Positions 29,926 to 38,542 of a stretch of DNA of 64,000 nt are shown piece by piece. The DNA comes from Serratia symbiotica. Its GTDB lineage: Bacteria > Pseudomonadota > Gammaproteobacteria > Enterobacterales > Enterobacteriaceae. Position numbers and translations under genes: made by a program. The first letter of the stretch is position 1. Each line of letters begins with the position of its first letter. The DNA lies in contig JAMDYG010000001.1 in the NCBI GenBank assembly GCA_024160085.1, positions 62,001 to 126,000 on the forward strand, written 5' to 3'. Under the pieces are notes generated by a model. It worked only from the letters and a program-made list of their open reading frames with translations, made no database searches and was not told where the DNA came from.

Positions 29926-30433
29926 GAGTGGTTTATATATACTGTTTTTGTAACAGTGTCTTTTGTGTGTCCCTGTTTTGGTGACACCGTGAATTTGTCA
30001 CTGTTTTAGTGACGTTTTTGCCACTATTTCGGTGACACTGACACTGTTTTGGTGATTAATTTAATCTGTCACTGTTTTGGTGACAATTAGGCATCTCCCA
30101 ATCTGAAATATTTTTATTAATACCGATTTTAAACCCATTTTTACGATCGCTTTCATCGCTATTAATTCGTTTTTAGCTTTATTAACCTTTTGCCTTAATA
30201 AATTGGTTAGCTCGCTAATCGTATATCAGTGATTAGATCGGTTTTTTATTAAACCCATAAGTTTTACGACAAATTGCATAAGCTACTTTTGCCTGATTTT
30301 TTGTTAAATTAGCGATAATAAGCGCTTCATACAATTTATTAGCCAATCGAATATAACCATTTTCAATTTTTACTATGCAAGGTTCACTACATTTGTTCTG
30401 AGCTTCAAAATCAGTATAGGCAACGTTAGTCAT
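29890..30433 (-). pseudogene. phage replication protein O, broken
   Basis: O binds the phage origin. The start at 30433 reads MTNVAYTDFEAQNKCSEPC, VKIENGYIRLANKLYEALII and ANLTKNQAKVAYAICRKTYG, FNKKPI, the N-terminal winged-helix pattern of O proteins, then a stop at 30233. The continuation (DLITDIRLAN, then KAKNELIAMKAIVKMGLKS) is in other frames. The central part is made of origin iterons, which give repeated NVTKTVT / CHQN peptides. Next downstream is the DnaC-like gene. Confidence 0.8.
29969..30084. repeat. origin iterons inside gene O
   Basis: Five 17-base imperfect copies of GTCACTGTTTTGGTGAC occur at 29969, 29997, 30020, 30040 and 30068. Each has inverted symmetry (GTCAC ... GTGAC), as in the O-binding iterons of lambdoid origins. 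Distances between starts are 28, 23, 20 and 28 bases. A weaker sixth copy may lie near 29940. The flanking DNA is AT-rich. Confidence 0.8.
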
Positions 30434-30456
30434 AACAGAATCATATAATTATTTTA

Positions 30457-30708
30457 AATCCATGTTAGATAACTTATCGTTCAACTGTACTTATCAATTT
30501 CATATAAAATGTAATAGATATCCGCACATAAGTAATCCAGTATTTCAAGGAGCCAAGGATTAGGTTTGCTGTAACATTCATTTGGATCAAAGTACCGATA
30601 AATATTTGCGGCAACTTCCCGAGCTCTAATCAATCTGCTATTACTTTTGTGACTAATTTACAGCTTTATTTTTTCCTGACGGGCAGGGGAGATATCAATA
30701 ATTCTCAT
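30457..30708 (-). pseudogene. unrecognised small phage gene, two in-frame stops
   Basis: From ATG at 30708 the minus strand reads MRIIDISPARQEKIKL, stop, SHKSNSRLIRAREVAANIYR, YFDPNECYSKPNPWLLEILD, YLCADIYYILYEIDKYS, stop, SYLTWI. The frame is otherwise continuous over 84 codons and looks like a genuine small protein. It lies between the early gene at 30710 and gene O, where cII-type or small regulatory genes sit. Function unknown. Confidence 0.45.
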
Positions 30709-30709
30709 G

Positions 30710-30931
30710 TTAATTTCCCCCCATGTCAGTACATACATGTTGACGACCGGCCCAGATTAGGCGGCTATCTTTGAATATGGAATTGAAGGTGCGGCGATCT
30801 TGACGTGTAAACGACACTTTGCCGTAATAGGTAGTTGAGTATTCTGAGATAATCCGGTAGGTATCAATAAACTCATAGCGAGTTTGGGTGGTAGCAACCA
30901 TAGTGGCGGCCTCTCTAGTAGGTTCTTTCAA
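30710..30931 (-). CDS. small phage early protein, unknown function
   Basis: A 73-codon open frame with TTG at 30931 or, more likely, ATG at 30901 (MVATTQTRYEFIDTYRIISE...). It contains many Arg, Thr and Tyr residues and ends HVCTDMGGN. The stop overlaps the next start by a few bases. It resembles small early proteins of lambdoid prophages, but I cannot assign a family. It is uninterrupted. Confidence 0.45.
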   Translation of the reverse strand: MKEPTREAATMVATTQTRYEFIDTYRIISEYSTTYYGKVSFTRQDRRTFNSIFKDSRLIWAGRQHVCTDMGGN

Positions 30932-30947
30932 GCCTCTTATCCCGATG

Positions 30948-31229
30948 CTAAACGGGGGTGGCGAGACGTAACAGGGTTAGCATACCGGCACTAGAGAACC
31001 CGGCGAGCCTTTCGGCTCCCCCGCTACGTCCCACCATTATAGGGGGCGTAATGGTGGTTATTACGGACGTAAAAAACTGCTTATAGCGGCTAATGTCCGC
31101 TCTAGTACTAGGGATGCTAAACCTGGCACCCATTTTGTTAAGGCGCTGAGTACAATATAGCTTATTTTTATCCTTGCCGTCAAACGAGTTCGCTTGCCGT
31201 TGCTTCCTGCTCAGCGATAAGTATGGCAT
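30948..31229 (-). CDS. Ash/Icd-like phage small protein (tentative)
   Basis: A 93-residue open frame carries a Ser/Arg-rich start (MPYLSLSRKQRQANSFDGKD) and the segment TPPIMVGRSGGAERLAGFSS, which resembles the short conserved region of phage Ash proteins and Icd-type division inhibitors. The similarity is from memory and short. In other prophages such genes lie in the early region as here. An alternative is that the frame is the shadow of a regulatory RNA region, because this stretch is also rich in palindromic GC sequence. Confidence 0.4.
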   Translation of the reverse strand: MPYLSLSRKQRQANSFDGKDKNKLYCTQRLNKMGARFSIPSTRADISRYKQFFTSVITTITPPIMVGRSGGAERLAGFSSAGMLTLLRLATPV

Positions 31230-31242
31230 TAAATTTTTTCAG

Positions 31243-31985
31243 CTATTTATCGTTATAACGAAAGGATTCAACCTGTTTGGTGCTATAGAGGGACTTATCC
31301 AGATAGTACTCACCGTATGAATCGGTCTTCATATTGTTGTCATTGGCAATACGGCCAATCTTGTTAGCTGAGATATTGAACATCTTGCCGATTTGTGTTG
31401 AGGTATAGCTCTTCTCTTCAAGCATAGGCAAGGGGATAACTTCACTGCCTGCTATAGGATTAATCAGTCTAGCAATAACGGCTTGACGGGCGGTATCGGA
31501 AAGACCTGTAGCCCACGCCACTGGAAGGTCTTTTCGGCTATCTCCATCTAGATTTGCATCGCTCGTGCCTTGCAGTACTCTGGTAAGCCGCTACCTTCGT
31601 CACGGTGGACTGTTTTCATACTGTAACTTCCCTGCTGGCGTAATGCTGGTAACACCTCTTCACATACCCAATCCTGCGCACGTTCAGCAGAGGGGAGTTT
31701 GCTTTTCAGTATCAGACGGTAGAGATCCGATTCCGGCGCAAGTGCTACACCCTCGGGATAAATGCCTAAATTCAATTCTAACGATTCGTTATAATCAAGT
31801 TTTATCAGGTGTTTATAGTGGTCAGCTAGTGCTTTGGAAGGATTTGTGTAGCTCAGTGCTTTCGCCATTTCGACGGCAAAGAACACAAGCTTGTCTTGGT
31901 AAAGCGTTCCCTATAGCTCGATATCGGCATCAGCAGACTTAAATAGCATGAGTTGTGTTTTGATGATTTTGGTGATTTTGATCAT
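31243..31985 (-). pseudogene. Bro-N family antirepressor with C-terminal DNA-binding part, broken
   Basis: The start at 31985 gives MIKITKIIKTQLMLFKSADA, DIEL, a stop, then LVFFAVEMAKALSYTNPSKA, DHYKHLIKLDYNESL, GVALAPESDLYRLILKSKLP and SAERAQDWVCEEVLPALRQQ, the Bro-N domain. After another stop and one frameshift near 31530 the C-terminal part reads LPMLEEKSYTSTQIGKMFNI, SANKIGRIANDNNMKTDSYG, a KilA-C-like or HTH segment. Bro proteins act as antirepressors in many phages. Confidence 0.8.
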
Positions 31986-32101
31986 AATAACTTCTTCACT
32001 GTTAAATGAATTTGGTTGAAATGCATTGAGTGATGACTTTTAAAATTTTGCTTGTTAACCCTTAAAAGGTTTAAACTAAAGAAAAAATAGGAGATTCCCC
32101 A

Positions 32102-32379
32102 ATGTGCCAAATTGCCTTTGATACTCAAGAATTTGTCGAGACACTAGAAAACACAGGCTTGCCGAGGTCAATCGCAACATCTCCGATGTTCGCAAGGACA
32201 TAGCCCAGATAGAAAAACGTCTTGATTCCTCTGAAAAATGGTTTGACCGCTTAGAGATTAAATTCGATCGTCTACAATGGTTTATACTAGCTGGTATCCT
32301 AGGTTTACTCTTTAAAGATGTGCTTCCTAAGGTTATGGGGTGGTTAAAAGGGGATCTCGTCATCATAAAATTGTTCTGA
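32102..32379 (+). pseudogene. DUF1640-like coiled-coil membrane protein, internally deleted
   Basis: On the strand opposite to the phage operon, AGGAG and ATG at 32102 open MCQIAFDTQEFVETLENTGL. The frame then shifts to LAEVNRNISDVRKDIAQIEK, RLDSSEKWFDRLEIKFDRLQ (a coiled coil) and a membrane segment WFILAGILGLLFKDVLP, closing at 32379. The FDT..FV..LE..G start plus coiled coil plus terminal membrane helix is the DUF1640/CCDC90-like design. The middle of the protein seems deleted. It overlaps the 3' end of ssb by 36 bases on the other strand. Function unknown; a cargo gene with its own ribosome site. Confidence 0.55.
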
Positions 32380-32745
32380 CGTTACATTTCCAGATTGACT
32401 GGCTAGTGGTTTATTTTGCTTATGTTTATTTTCCTTCTTGCTAGAAAAATCAATCTCGTTAACTAGAACAACAGCGGTTGTTTTTTCCGTGCCGTCTTTA
32501 CCCGTCCAACTTTCGAGCAGAAATTATCCGATAACTATCACTTTGGTTCCTCTTGTCAGATAAATGGGTAACTTTTCTTCTTTAGCACCAAACATTCGAC
32601 ACTGCACCCAAGAGGTTTTCTCATGATCGCCGTATCCTTGCTTGACCGGTAAAGAAAATGTGGCAATAAACTTGCCGCTTGTAGTGTTGCGTGTCGTACA
32701 GTTACCACCAAGATTGCCGGAAAATATTACAGTGTTTATTGTCAT
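32344..32745 (-). pseudogene. single-stranded DNA-binding protein, one in-frame stop
   Basis: SSB coats single-stranded DNA in replication and recombination. A single frame of 134 codons reads MTINTVIFSGNLGGNCTTRN, FIATFSLPVKQGYGDHEKTS, WVQCRMFGAKEEKLPIYLTR, a TAA after KVIVIG, then SWTGKDGTEKTTAVVLVNEI and the acidic tip DDEIPF at the very end. The tip is the partner-binding end of SSB. One nonsense codon alone inactivates the gene and removes the tip. Confidence 0.87.
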
Positions 32746-32777
32746 TATTTTGACTCGCTTATGATTGATTATTTCAA

Positions 32778-33399
32778 TTAACTTTTTTCTATAACATCAC
32801 AGGTAGTGGTAACTAAACTAAGAAACTCTTTTCTTCTTTCTTGAAGTTGATTAATCTCTTCTTTGTAATCTTTACGATACAACCTATGCGATATTAATTT
32901 CCGATTCTCAGGAAAGTCTGAACAATATCTGATAAAATAGACCCAATACCTTTCTGTGCAATCAAGATGGCTTATGAGTTGCCATTTATATGCTGGGTCA
33001 AAAGTTCTACGTTTCAATGTTTCAAAATGCACATCGGCGGTAACTGACTTAATTTCAATAACACCATTATTTCCAACTAATACGTCTAGACTATCGCCAT
33101 AATTACAGCAATCAAAAATCCGCCATTGGTTACATCAATAAAGTTTGTTTCTTCATATAACCTTCTAGCTATTGGCTCCTGTTCGTGTCCACGTAACATG
33201 TGCTCATTAGTGAAACTAAATTCTGATTTTTTCCTGTAATAATTTCCATGGCAATCTGTAATGTATATCGCTTTGCCGGTTCGCCGAAAGCTTTTCTCTG
33301 GTTGGACATAAAACAGCCAAACCGTGATGCAGTAACCTTTCCTAAACGAAACGCATCCCGCGCTTCTGTATTTTGCTGTACATCATCATGCCATTGCAT
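32778..33399 (-). pseudogene. YqaJ-type phage exonuclease, broken
   Basis: This family resects DNA ends for phage recombination. The start at 33399 reads MQWHDDVQQNTEARDAFRLG, KVTASRFGCFMSNQRKAFGE and AMEIITGKN. After frame changes it continues HMLRGHEQEPIARRLYEETN, GVIEIKSVTADVHFETLKRR (with the E-x-K catalytic motif), YKWQLISHLDCTERYWVYFI. The C-terminal 84 residues form an open frame. Its start overlaps the end of the upstream remnant by 14 bases. Confidence 0.83.
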
Positions 33400-33552
33400 T
33401 AGCGCACTCCTGCTTGAGGCGTTCCTGGTCTTCCGGTGACATTTCAATATGCGCTAACATTTTATCAAGTGACCCATTATTGATATAGCTTTGTTTAGCC
33501 TTTTCCCACATTTTAACCTGAGTAGGTGTTAATGTTTTTTCTGAATAATGTC
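33386..33552 (-). pseudogene. C-terminal remnant of the gene upstream of the exonuclease
   Basis: About 50 codons are readable: EKTLTPTQVKMWEKAKQSYI, NNGSLDKMLAHIEMSPEDQE, RLKQECANAMA, ending at 33386. The frame is closed upstream by a stop near 33553. In phages of this layout the neighbour of a YqaJ exonuclease is often an annealing protein, but this tail alone does not prove it. The family is not recognised. Confidence 0.4.
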
Positions 33553-33604
33553 AGGATATACTATTAATCCTTAGACATATTTACATACAAACTTGACATG
33601 CTCA

Positions 33605-33891
33605 ACTTAAATCATCAAGGTTAAATTCTGCCAGTATTCGATAAATGAAGAACCTGATATTTTTAATGACCTTGCTATTGGTCGCATTAAGGATCATTGG
33701 CTTAATTTTTCGTTTGGACTAATCTGCTTTTCTTTGAAATAAGTGGTATTGAACCTGTCTTGCGTTTTCTTGGTTTTATCTAATTCCAGCACAACATGAG
33801 AGATGGTTAATACTATCAGCTCAACTACTATATCAGCACTGCTCAAATAAGGTGAATCGAATACCTTTCTATAGTGCGTTTTGTCTTTCAT
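33605..33891 (-). pseudogene. conserved phage recombination-module protein, frameshifted
   Basis: From ATG at 33891 the frame reads MKDKTHYRKVFDSPYLSSAD, IVVELIVLTISHVVLELDKT, KKTQDRFNTTYFKEKQISPN, EKLSQ, then shifts to MILNATNSKV and later GSSFIEYWQNLTLMI. I recall proteins of this pattern beside recombination genes in enterobacterial prophages, where they are annotated only as conserved phage proteins. Function unknown. One or two frame changes and a truncation at the C-terminus break it. Confidence 0.5.
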
Positions 33892-33930
33892 TTTAAGCGG
33901 GTACCTCGTAGTAAGCATCAAAGCATCGCA

Positions 33931-34181
33931 TCAGATATAAAATTTGTTCAACTTTTTGGGTAACATCGTACAAAACTTAATCGAATATGTCGGTAATTTC
34001 AAGTGCCAGTAGCCATGCGTGTATTCATCGCCTTTATCTGCATCGGAGAGTTTTTGAGCAATATAAGCGTTGCTTAAACTTTCGTATAAATATTACCCGC
34101 ATGGCTGACAAAATTCCTCTTCTTTAATTGTTAATTTTTTAGCGCTCGAATAATTTTATTTTCAGTTTGAATGTCCATACA
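33931..34181 (-). pseudogene. unrecognised phage gene, broken
   Basis: ATG at about 34168-34181 gives MDIQTENKIIRALKN and a stop. A second frame then reads LSNAYIAQKLSDADKGDEYT, HGYWHLKLPTYSIKFCTMLP, KKLNKFYI, closing at 33931. The coherent amino acid pattern suggests one former gene of about 80 codons. I do not recognise the family. Confidence 0.35.
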
Positions 34182-34481
34182 GCTTCCTTCTTCGGCGATA
34201 GCGGCGGTTCTCTTGACCGTATAGAGATACGTTTTCGTTAAGCAACGTTTATCAATGCTACTTGAGGGATGAGTGAATAGCTTTCTTTTAAACGCGAGAA
34301 TAAAATTAATTAATTCGTTATCTTTAGCTGGATAATCACGCTAAACATCATCAATTATCTATTCAGTTGAACGTTGGTGTGCGTTAGCAGTCCGAATAAT
34401 ATTTAATATTATCTGTCGTATTCTGCACTGATCTCTATAGCGCATTTGCCGACGTTCACGGCAACGTTGACATACATTCAT
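34182..34481 (-). pseudogene. unrecognised Cys/Arg-rich phage gene, two in-frame stops
   Basis: From ATG at 34481 the frame reads MNVCQRCRERRQMRYRDQCR, IRQIILNIIRTANAHQRSTE, stop, IIDDV, stop, RDYPAKDNELINFILAFKRK, then TKTYLYTVKRTAAIAEEGSC and into the following small gene. The N-terminal CxxC with a third Cys suggests a small zinc-binding or DNA-binding protein; this is inference. Bases 34485-34778 hold nothing recognisable. Confidence 0.35.
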
Positions 34482-34778
34482 CAATTCATATCCCCCCTAA
34501 AAGAAGATTTATAGTAAATACATAAAAAAATACTTACTACAAATCTACCTATTGGTGATTTGTGTACACCTGTGTCGGCATACGTCCGGTTGGAAAGTCC
34601 CGATAAATATCGGGCTTGACTCCGCTTCGAATAAACAACCTACGAAGCTATCAGCAAATTACAGGCATAATTTCCCTGCCATCCGTTTCACAGATTTTTT
34701 GCTGATACCGTATTGTTAAAAAGTAGTTCACCGCACTAAACGCTGGCTATGGACTTTTGTTCAAACTTCTTGCTTGGT

Positions 34779-35053
34779 TCACAATCCAAGCCACTTAATC
34801 CAAGTATCACGTTCTTCTGTGGGATGATTAAAGTAGGCTTATCGGACTATGCGGTTAAATTCAGAGAGGTATATCTATGTTTCACTTACCCGTGAATTAG
34901 GTTTATTGGGGTCTTGAAAATTCACTACAGACAATTTTTCTCGTTTAATCATCAATCTGACGACTTCATCTGACTTACCGATCAACTCGGCAAACTTTTC
35001 AACCATTACCGCATCAACGGGATATTGTCCTATGTGTAGTTACTGTTAATCAT
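34779..35053 (-). pseudogene. P2 Cox-like regulator/excisionase, broken
   Basis: Cox of phage P2 represses the repressor promoter and directs excision. The minus strand starts MINSNYT, stop, DNIP and then, one frame over, VDAVMVEKFAELIGKSDEVV, RLMIKREKLSVVNFQDPNKP, NSRVSET, stop, IYLSEFNRIVR, stop, AYFNHPTEERDTWIKWLGL, ending at 34779. The EFAKLIGKS...VRRMI...WLMWLGL pattern of P2 Cox (from memory) is matched along the full length. It is divergent from the repressor at 35244. Confidence 0.75.
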
Positions 35054-35243
35054 TGGTGCCTCATGTATTTCAGACCTTTCTAAACCACTGTAGACCGTTT
35101 CTAACTCTTTAAAGATCAAAATAGAGCTTTAATCTATTATACTTAATACTGGGCATATTTGCTGCAATTGACGATGCTTTGTGGTATCTATTTATTTCTT
35201 AAAAGGTCTTACTGCGTATACCAAATATAATGGTGGTATCATC

Positions 35244-35527
35244 ATGCATACCATGTCAACTGATTATTCAAAAAAACTCTTAGCTATAAGAAAAGCCGAA
35301 TGATTAACTCAACAGCGCTTTGCAAGCATTACTAGAATCTCACTGAGCACCATAAAAATTATGAAACTGGTCAAAGGCAGGCCAGATCAGAAGTGATGGA
35401 GCGAGTTGCAAAAACAAGAATGTTTAGTAAATATGTAATGTGGTTATTGCTAGATGAAATAATCCCATCAGCCGGCCAAGTAGCGCAGGCTCTCGCACAC
35501 TGTGGAACCGATGGCAGGGAAGCGTAA
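35244..35527 (+). pseudogene. phage repressor (HTH), broken
   Basis: ATG at 35244 or 35253 gives MSTDYSKKLLAIRKAE, a stop, then LTQQRFASITRISLSTIKIM, a typical HTH_3 segment. A frameshift leads to ETGQRQARSEVMERVAKTRM, FSKYVMWLLLDEIIPSAGQV and AQALAHCGTDGREA, closing at 35527. The helix-turn-helix followed by a short C-terminal part with GQIAPALAHYG-like motif is seen in P2/Fels-2-type repressors. It is the only plus-strand regulatory gene and faces away from cox, as in the P2 switch. Bases 35528-35769 hold only an AT-rich chance ORF. Confidence 0.72.
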
Positions 35528-35769
35528 AATCAGATAAGAAAAAGGGTCGAGGATTAGGATGTGAAATCGTCCCACTACGGGCGGAGAACTAGATGACTAT
35601 AAAAAATTAGTTTGATAATTGGTTGGTAAATCAAGATATATTTTGGGGGTTTTTACTAAAAGTAATTGGGTGTTGAAAGAGAAAAGAGAATATACTAGGA
35701 AAAATATTAATAACTTATCGTTTTATATTAATATTTATCTATCAGCTAGAGGCAAACTATATTCTTGCC

Positions 35770-36684
35770 TCATAGTTTATCTAGTTCAATATCTGAAAGG
35801 CCAGTATAGCGCTTAATATTTCTACGTTATACACCATCGGCTAAAAGCTGCTTCGCTAGCTCTTTATTCGCATCCTGTTATCCTAGCTGGTAGCCTTTAT
35901 GTTTCCTTGTTGAATACCCTCTTGTACGGCCTTTATCCTCAAGATGCTCTGCAATCGTCATAAAATACTCCCAGTAAGTCGGTACTTTTTCCGTAAGAGT
36001 TCGGATAAATCCCTCGCCGTCAATCTTATTTCCTGTTTGAGCTATATAATATAATAAACTCTTGTATTGTTCTTTGGAATACTGCCATTTTTCTATTAGA
36101 GTAGCTAATTCTACGGCAAGTTCTAACATATCTCGCGTTCGGATGTGCTTTTGTACCAATTGCAGAAGTGCCACCCTACGGTGCGTCAGGATCTCCTCAT
36201 CCGGTATCGCGGTAACATCGACGAGTGGGAATGCTTGCCTATAGACTGATTCTGCCAGTTTAGGGTCAGCAAAGCAATCTAGCCATTGGGTGCTGTATAG
36301 ATATGGCGATGTGGTGCCATGATAAAATAGGGGGGATTATGACAGGCAAAGAGTCATTACCTTGCTCAATATGTCGCTGCATGGCTGCCACACTGTACCG
36401 TAAGAAGCCTGAATGTCATTGCTTTTCATGGCGGCTTGGTGTTCGACTACTGTGTATATATAACCTTTTCCCAAATTCGCCTGTACAGAGTAGAGCATAT
36501 CTGAACACTGAGTACGAAGGTCGTCTTCGATAAAGCTGCCTGATTCCATTGAAAGAGTACTGAAATCACAGCGCTCCCGAAGATGGGGCAGCAAATGTAC
36601 TTCTAAAAAATCCTGAGCTACAGCGATATAGCCAAGGAACTTTTTGAAGAGTGAGTCATGTTGGGATAGTGAAGATTTTGTCAT
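35770..36684 (-). pseudogene. Rpn-family recombination-promoting nuclease, broken
   Basis: Rpn proteins (RpnA/YhgA-like, formerly 'transposase_31') are PD-(D/E)XK nucleases. From 36684 the frame reads HDSLFKKFLGYIAVAQDFLE, VHLLPHLRERCDFSTLSMES, GSFIEDDLRTQCSDMLYSVQ and GYIYTVVEHQ, which holds the nuclease core. After a deletion of the next segment it continues FADPKLAESVYRQAFPLVDV, IPDEEILTHRRVALLQLVQK, HIRTRD and ends YTGLSDIELDKL at 35770. Stops lie near 36337, 35878 and 35815. It lies inside the att repeats, so it is phage cargo. Confidence 0.85.
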
Positions 36685-37018
36685 TCTGTCAGCATATCGT
36701 GACCATCAAAATTTAACTATTGAAATTATGTATATAATCACCAAGTAAGTTGACGATAAAAATCATGATCTTACAAATTATTGCAATAGCATCTTGTATT
36801 CTTACTTATTCCTCATAGTACTAGGTTAAGTAAGGGGTATTGAAATTATGAGTATAGTGCATAAGATTTTTTCGACAAATAAACAAAATAGGGGTGAGAT
36901 GGATTTGAGACGCACAAAGGTTTGAATCGGCTCTCAAGCCTTTGCATGTTTTCGCATCTTGGGGCGTGTTAGCTCTGTATAATGCGGTGATTTACTGTAT
37001 TATAAAGTAGATCTAGGA

Positions 37019-37043
37019 ACTTTTAATCAATTGGTCGCAGGTT
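37019..37043 (+). repeat. attR core repeat with displaced tRNA-Lys 3' end
   Basis: The 25 bases are identical to 7565-7589. They are followed by a diverged copy of the remaining tRNA 3' end (AACCCTGCAGGATCCGCCA) and by the original terminator. The upstream stretch 36685-37018 has no integrase and no other gene that I can recognise. Confidence 0.9.
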
Positions 37044-37065
37044 TAAACCCTGCAGGATCCGCCAA

Positions 37066-37101
37066 TTCAAAAAAGCACCTCAAAGAAGGCGCTTTTTTGA
37101 A
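37066..37101 (+). terminator. original terminator of the tRNA cluster
   Basis: TTCAAAAAAGCACCT pairs with AGGCGCTTTTTTGAA around a short loop (one mismatch). It directly follows the displaced tRNA-Lys end. Prophage insertion has separated it from the tRNA genes by 29.5 kb. Confidence 0.85.
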
Positions 37102-37168
37102 TTTTCAGCTTGAAACACCTTTCTCGGTCAACCCTATACGCATCCTTGCTATGTGTTCGCCATAGGGG

Positions 37169-37189
37169 ATACGAATGGTTATCATTTTA
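37169..37189 (+). promoter_or_regulatory. possible Fur box upstream of fepB
   Basis: GATACGAATGGTTATCATTTT matches the 19-base Fur consensus GATAATGATAATCATTATC at most positions, especially the right half TTATCATT. It lies about 100 bases before the fepB start, as expected for an iron-regulated importer. Confidence 0.45.
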
Positions 37190-37284
37190 ATATTTTGCGT
37201 GGTAAATTAGCGCAGTTATTTCACCAAGCCAATCTGCTAGCCAGATTAATACGCCTTTATTTAAGGAAAAAGAAAGAGCTTGCT

Positions 37285-38284
37285 ATGACACTATCCTTAC
37301 GCCCTCTGCTCATTTCATTTATCGGCACATGCCTACTGCTCAGTGGTTGTTACCTGGGCGATAAAACGGCGAATCAGCACGTGCCTTTCAGTACTTAACA
37401 CCATGGCTGGCCGCGTACGATTAACAGAGTCATAGGCCCTTTACTCTGGAAAAACCGCCACAGCGTATCATCTCCCTCCACTAGCGTTACCGCTTACCAG
37501 CGGCACCCTGCTGGCCATTGATGCCCCCATGGTTCCAGCGGTGCTACCAACGCCAATTATTCGCCCTCTGACGCTCGCGGTTTCTTTACCCAATGGAGCA
37601 AAGTGGCACAACCCAGCGCAATGTCAATCCGTTGTACCAGCTATTAAGCTAATGCCAAAGCCATTGTCACCGCCAATCCTGACTTAATTATTATCGCATC
37701 CACCGGTGGAGACTATGCGCTGAAGTTATACGACTAACTATCAATCCTAGAGCTAACACTAGTACTCAATTATGGCGATAAAAACTGGCAGCAACTGGCT
37801 AGCGAGTTGGGTAATATCACTGGCCATGAGCAAGGAGCACAGCAGGCCAGATCCCGCTTTGAACTACGGGTGAACCAAATACAGGCCATCACCTTACCGC
37901 CACAGCCTACTTCCGTGCTAGTGTGCTAGTTTATGTCGACAATGGGCGTGAAACCATGCTATGGACGCCGGATTCCGCCTAAGGGAGATTGCTGACCCAA
38001 CTGGGTTTTCAACTGGCCATCCTACCGGAAAGCGCCAAGGGCAACACACCAGTATGGGAAAACGCCAGGATATCATTCAGCTTTAAGGAGAGAAAATGGC
38101 CAAAGGCCTGAACGGCAAAACGCTGATGCTGTTCTCAGCCGATGTCCGTAAGGTCAAAGAACTGTTGGCTAACCCTTTCTTGCAACATTTGGAACCGGTA
38201 AAACAACACTATGTTTATGCCGTTGGCAATGATACCTTTCGCCTTGATTACTATAGCGCCACTAATATGCTAAATAGCCTTTAA
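37285..38284 (+). pseudogene. fepB: ferric enterobactin periplasmic binding protein, broken
   Basis: FepB carries ferric enterobactin through the periplasm. The start MTLSLRPLLISFIGTCLLLS, GC is a lipoprotein-like signal, and a stop comes at residue 38. Later pieces include LAIDAPMVPAVLPT, ANPDLIIIASTGGDYALKLY (with a following stop), SQLASELGNITGHEQGAQQA-like text and the well kept end LANPFLQHLEPVKQHYVYAV, GNDTFRLDYYSATNMLNSL. The end closely follows E. coli FepB (ANPLLAHLPAV...TFRLDYYSAMQVL). At least five disruptions are visible. Confidence 0.8.
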
Positions 38285-38542
38285 CAACAATCAAAAAAAT
38301 CCTTATTTTGGCGCTGGCAGGTAGGGTGCCTGCCGTTTCTCATTTCATCGCTAGATGAAGTATATGGTGCAATGATGATATTTAATTTGTTGAAATATAA
38401 ATATTAATAGGCAATTTAAATACCTCATCGCGCATATCTGATAGATGCATTCCTCAGTGATCTCATGCTAACCTGTACCCACTTTCATGGACGCAAATAA
38501 ATAATACTGAGAATAAAAATTATAAAGGAGTTACCGGTGTGA

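Larger units (their letters stand above)
7565..37043. mobile_element. decayed mosaic prophage (HK97-type head, Mu/SfV-type contractile tail)
   Basis: The segment is bounded by 25-base direct repeats in tRNA-Lys. Gene order on the minus strand from right to left is: P2-like switch, recombination, replication, lysis and modification, terminase, portal, protease, capsid, connectors, sheath, tube, tape measure, baseplate. An HK97-type head combined with a Mu-type contractile tail is known from Shigella phage SfV. Almost every reading frame is broken by stops or frameshifts. Integrase, tail fibre genes and the late baseplate genes are not found, so the element looks locked in place. Confidence 0.9.

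Noticed and set aside
29969-30084. CRISPR array
   Set aside because: The repeats are 17 bases, imperfect and 20 to 28 bases apart from start to start, and they lie inside a replication gene; this is an iteron cluster. No other regular repeat array was seen in the window.
33386-33552. RecT annealing protein
   Set aside because: Only about 50 C-terminal codons remain and they do not show a RecT signature; position alone is not enough.
35619-35816. 65-codon plus-strand ORF between repressor and Rpn gene
   Set aside because: Very AT-rich, Lys/Tyr/Asn-biased, no ribosome site, and it runs into the 3' end of the Rpn gene on the other strand.
36685-37018. Integrase C-terminus before attR
   Set aside because: I read all six frames for the tyrosine recombinase motifs and found none; the stretch is AT-rich non-coding sequence.
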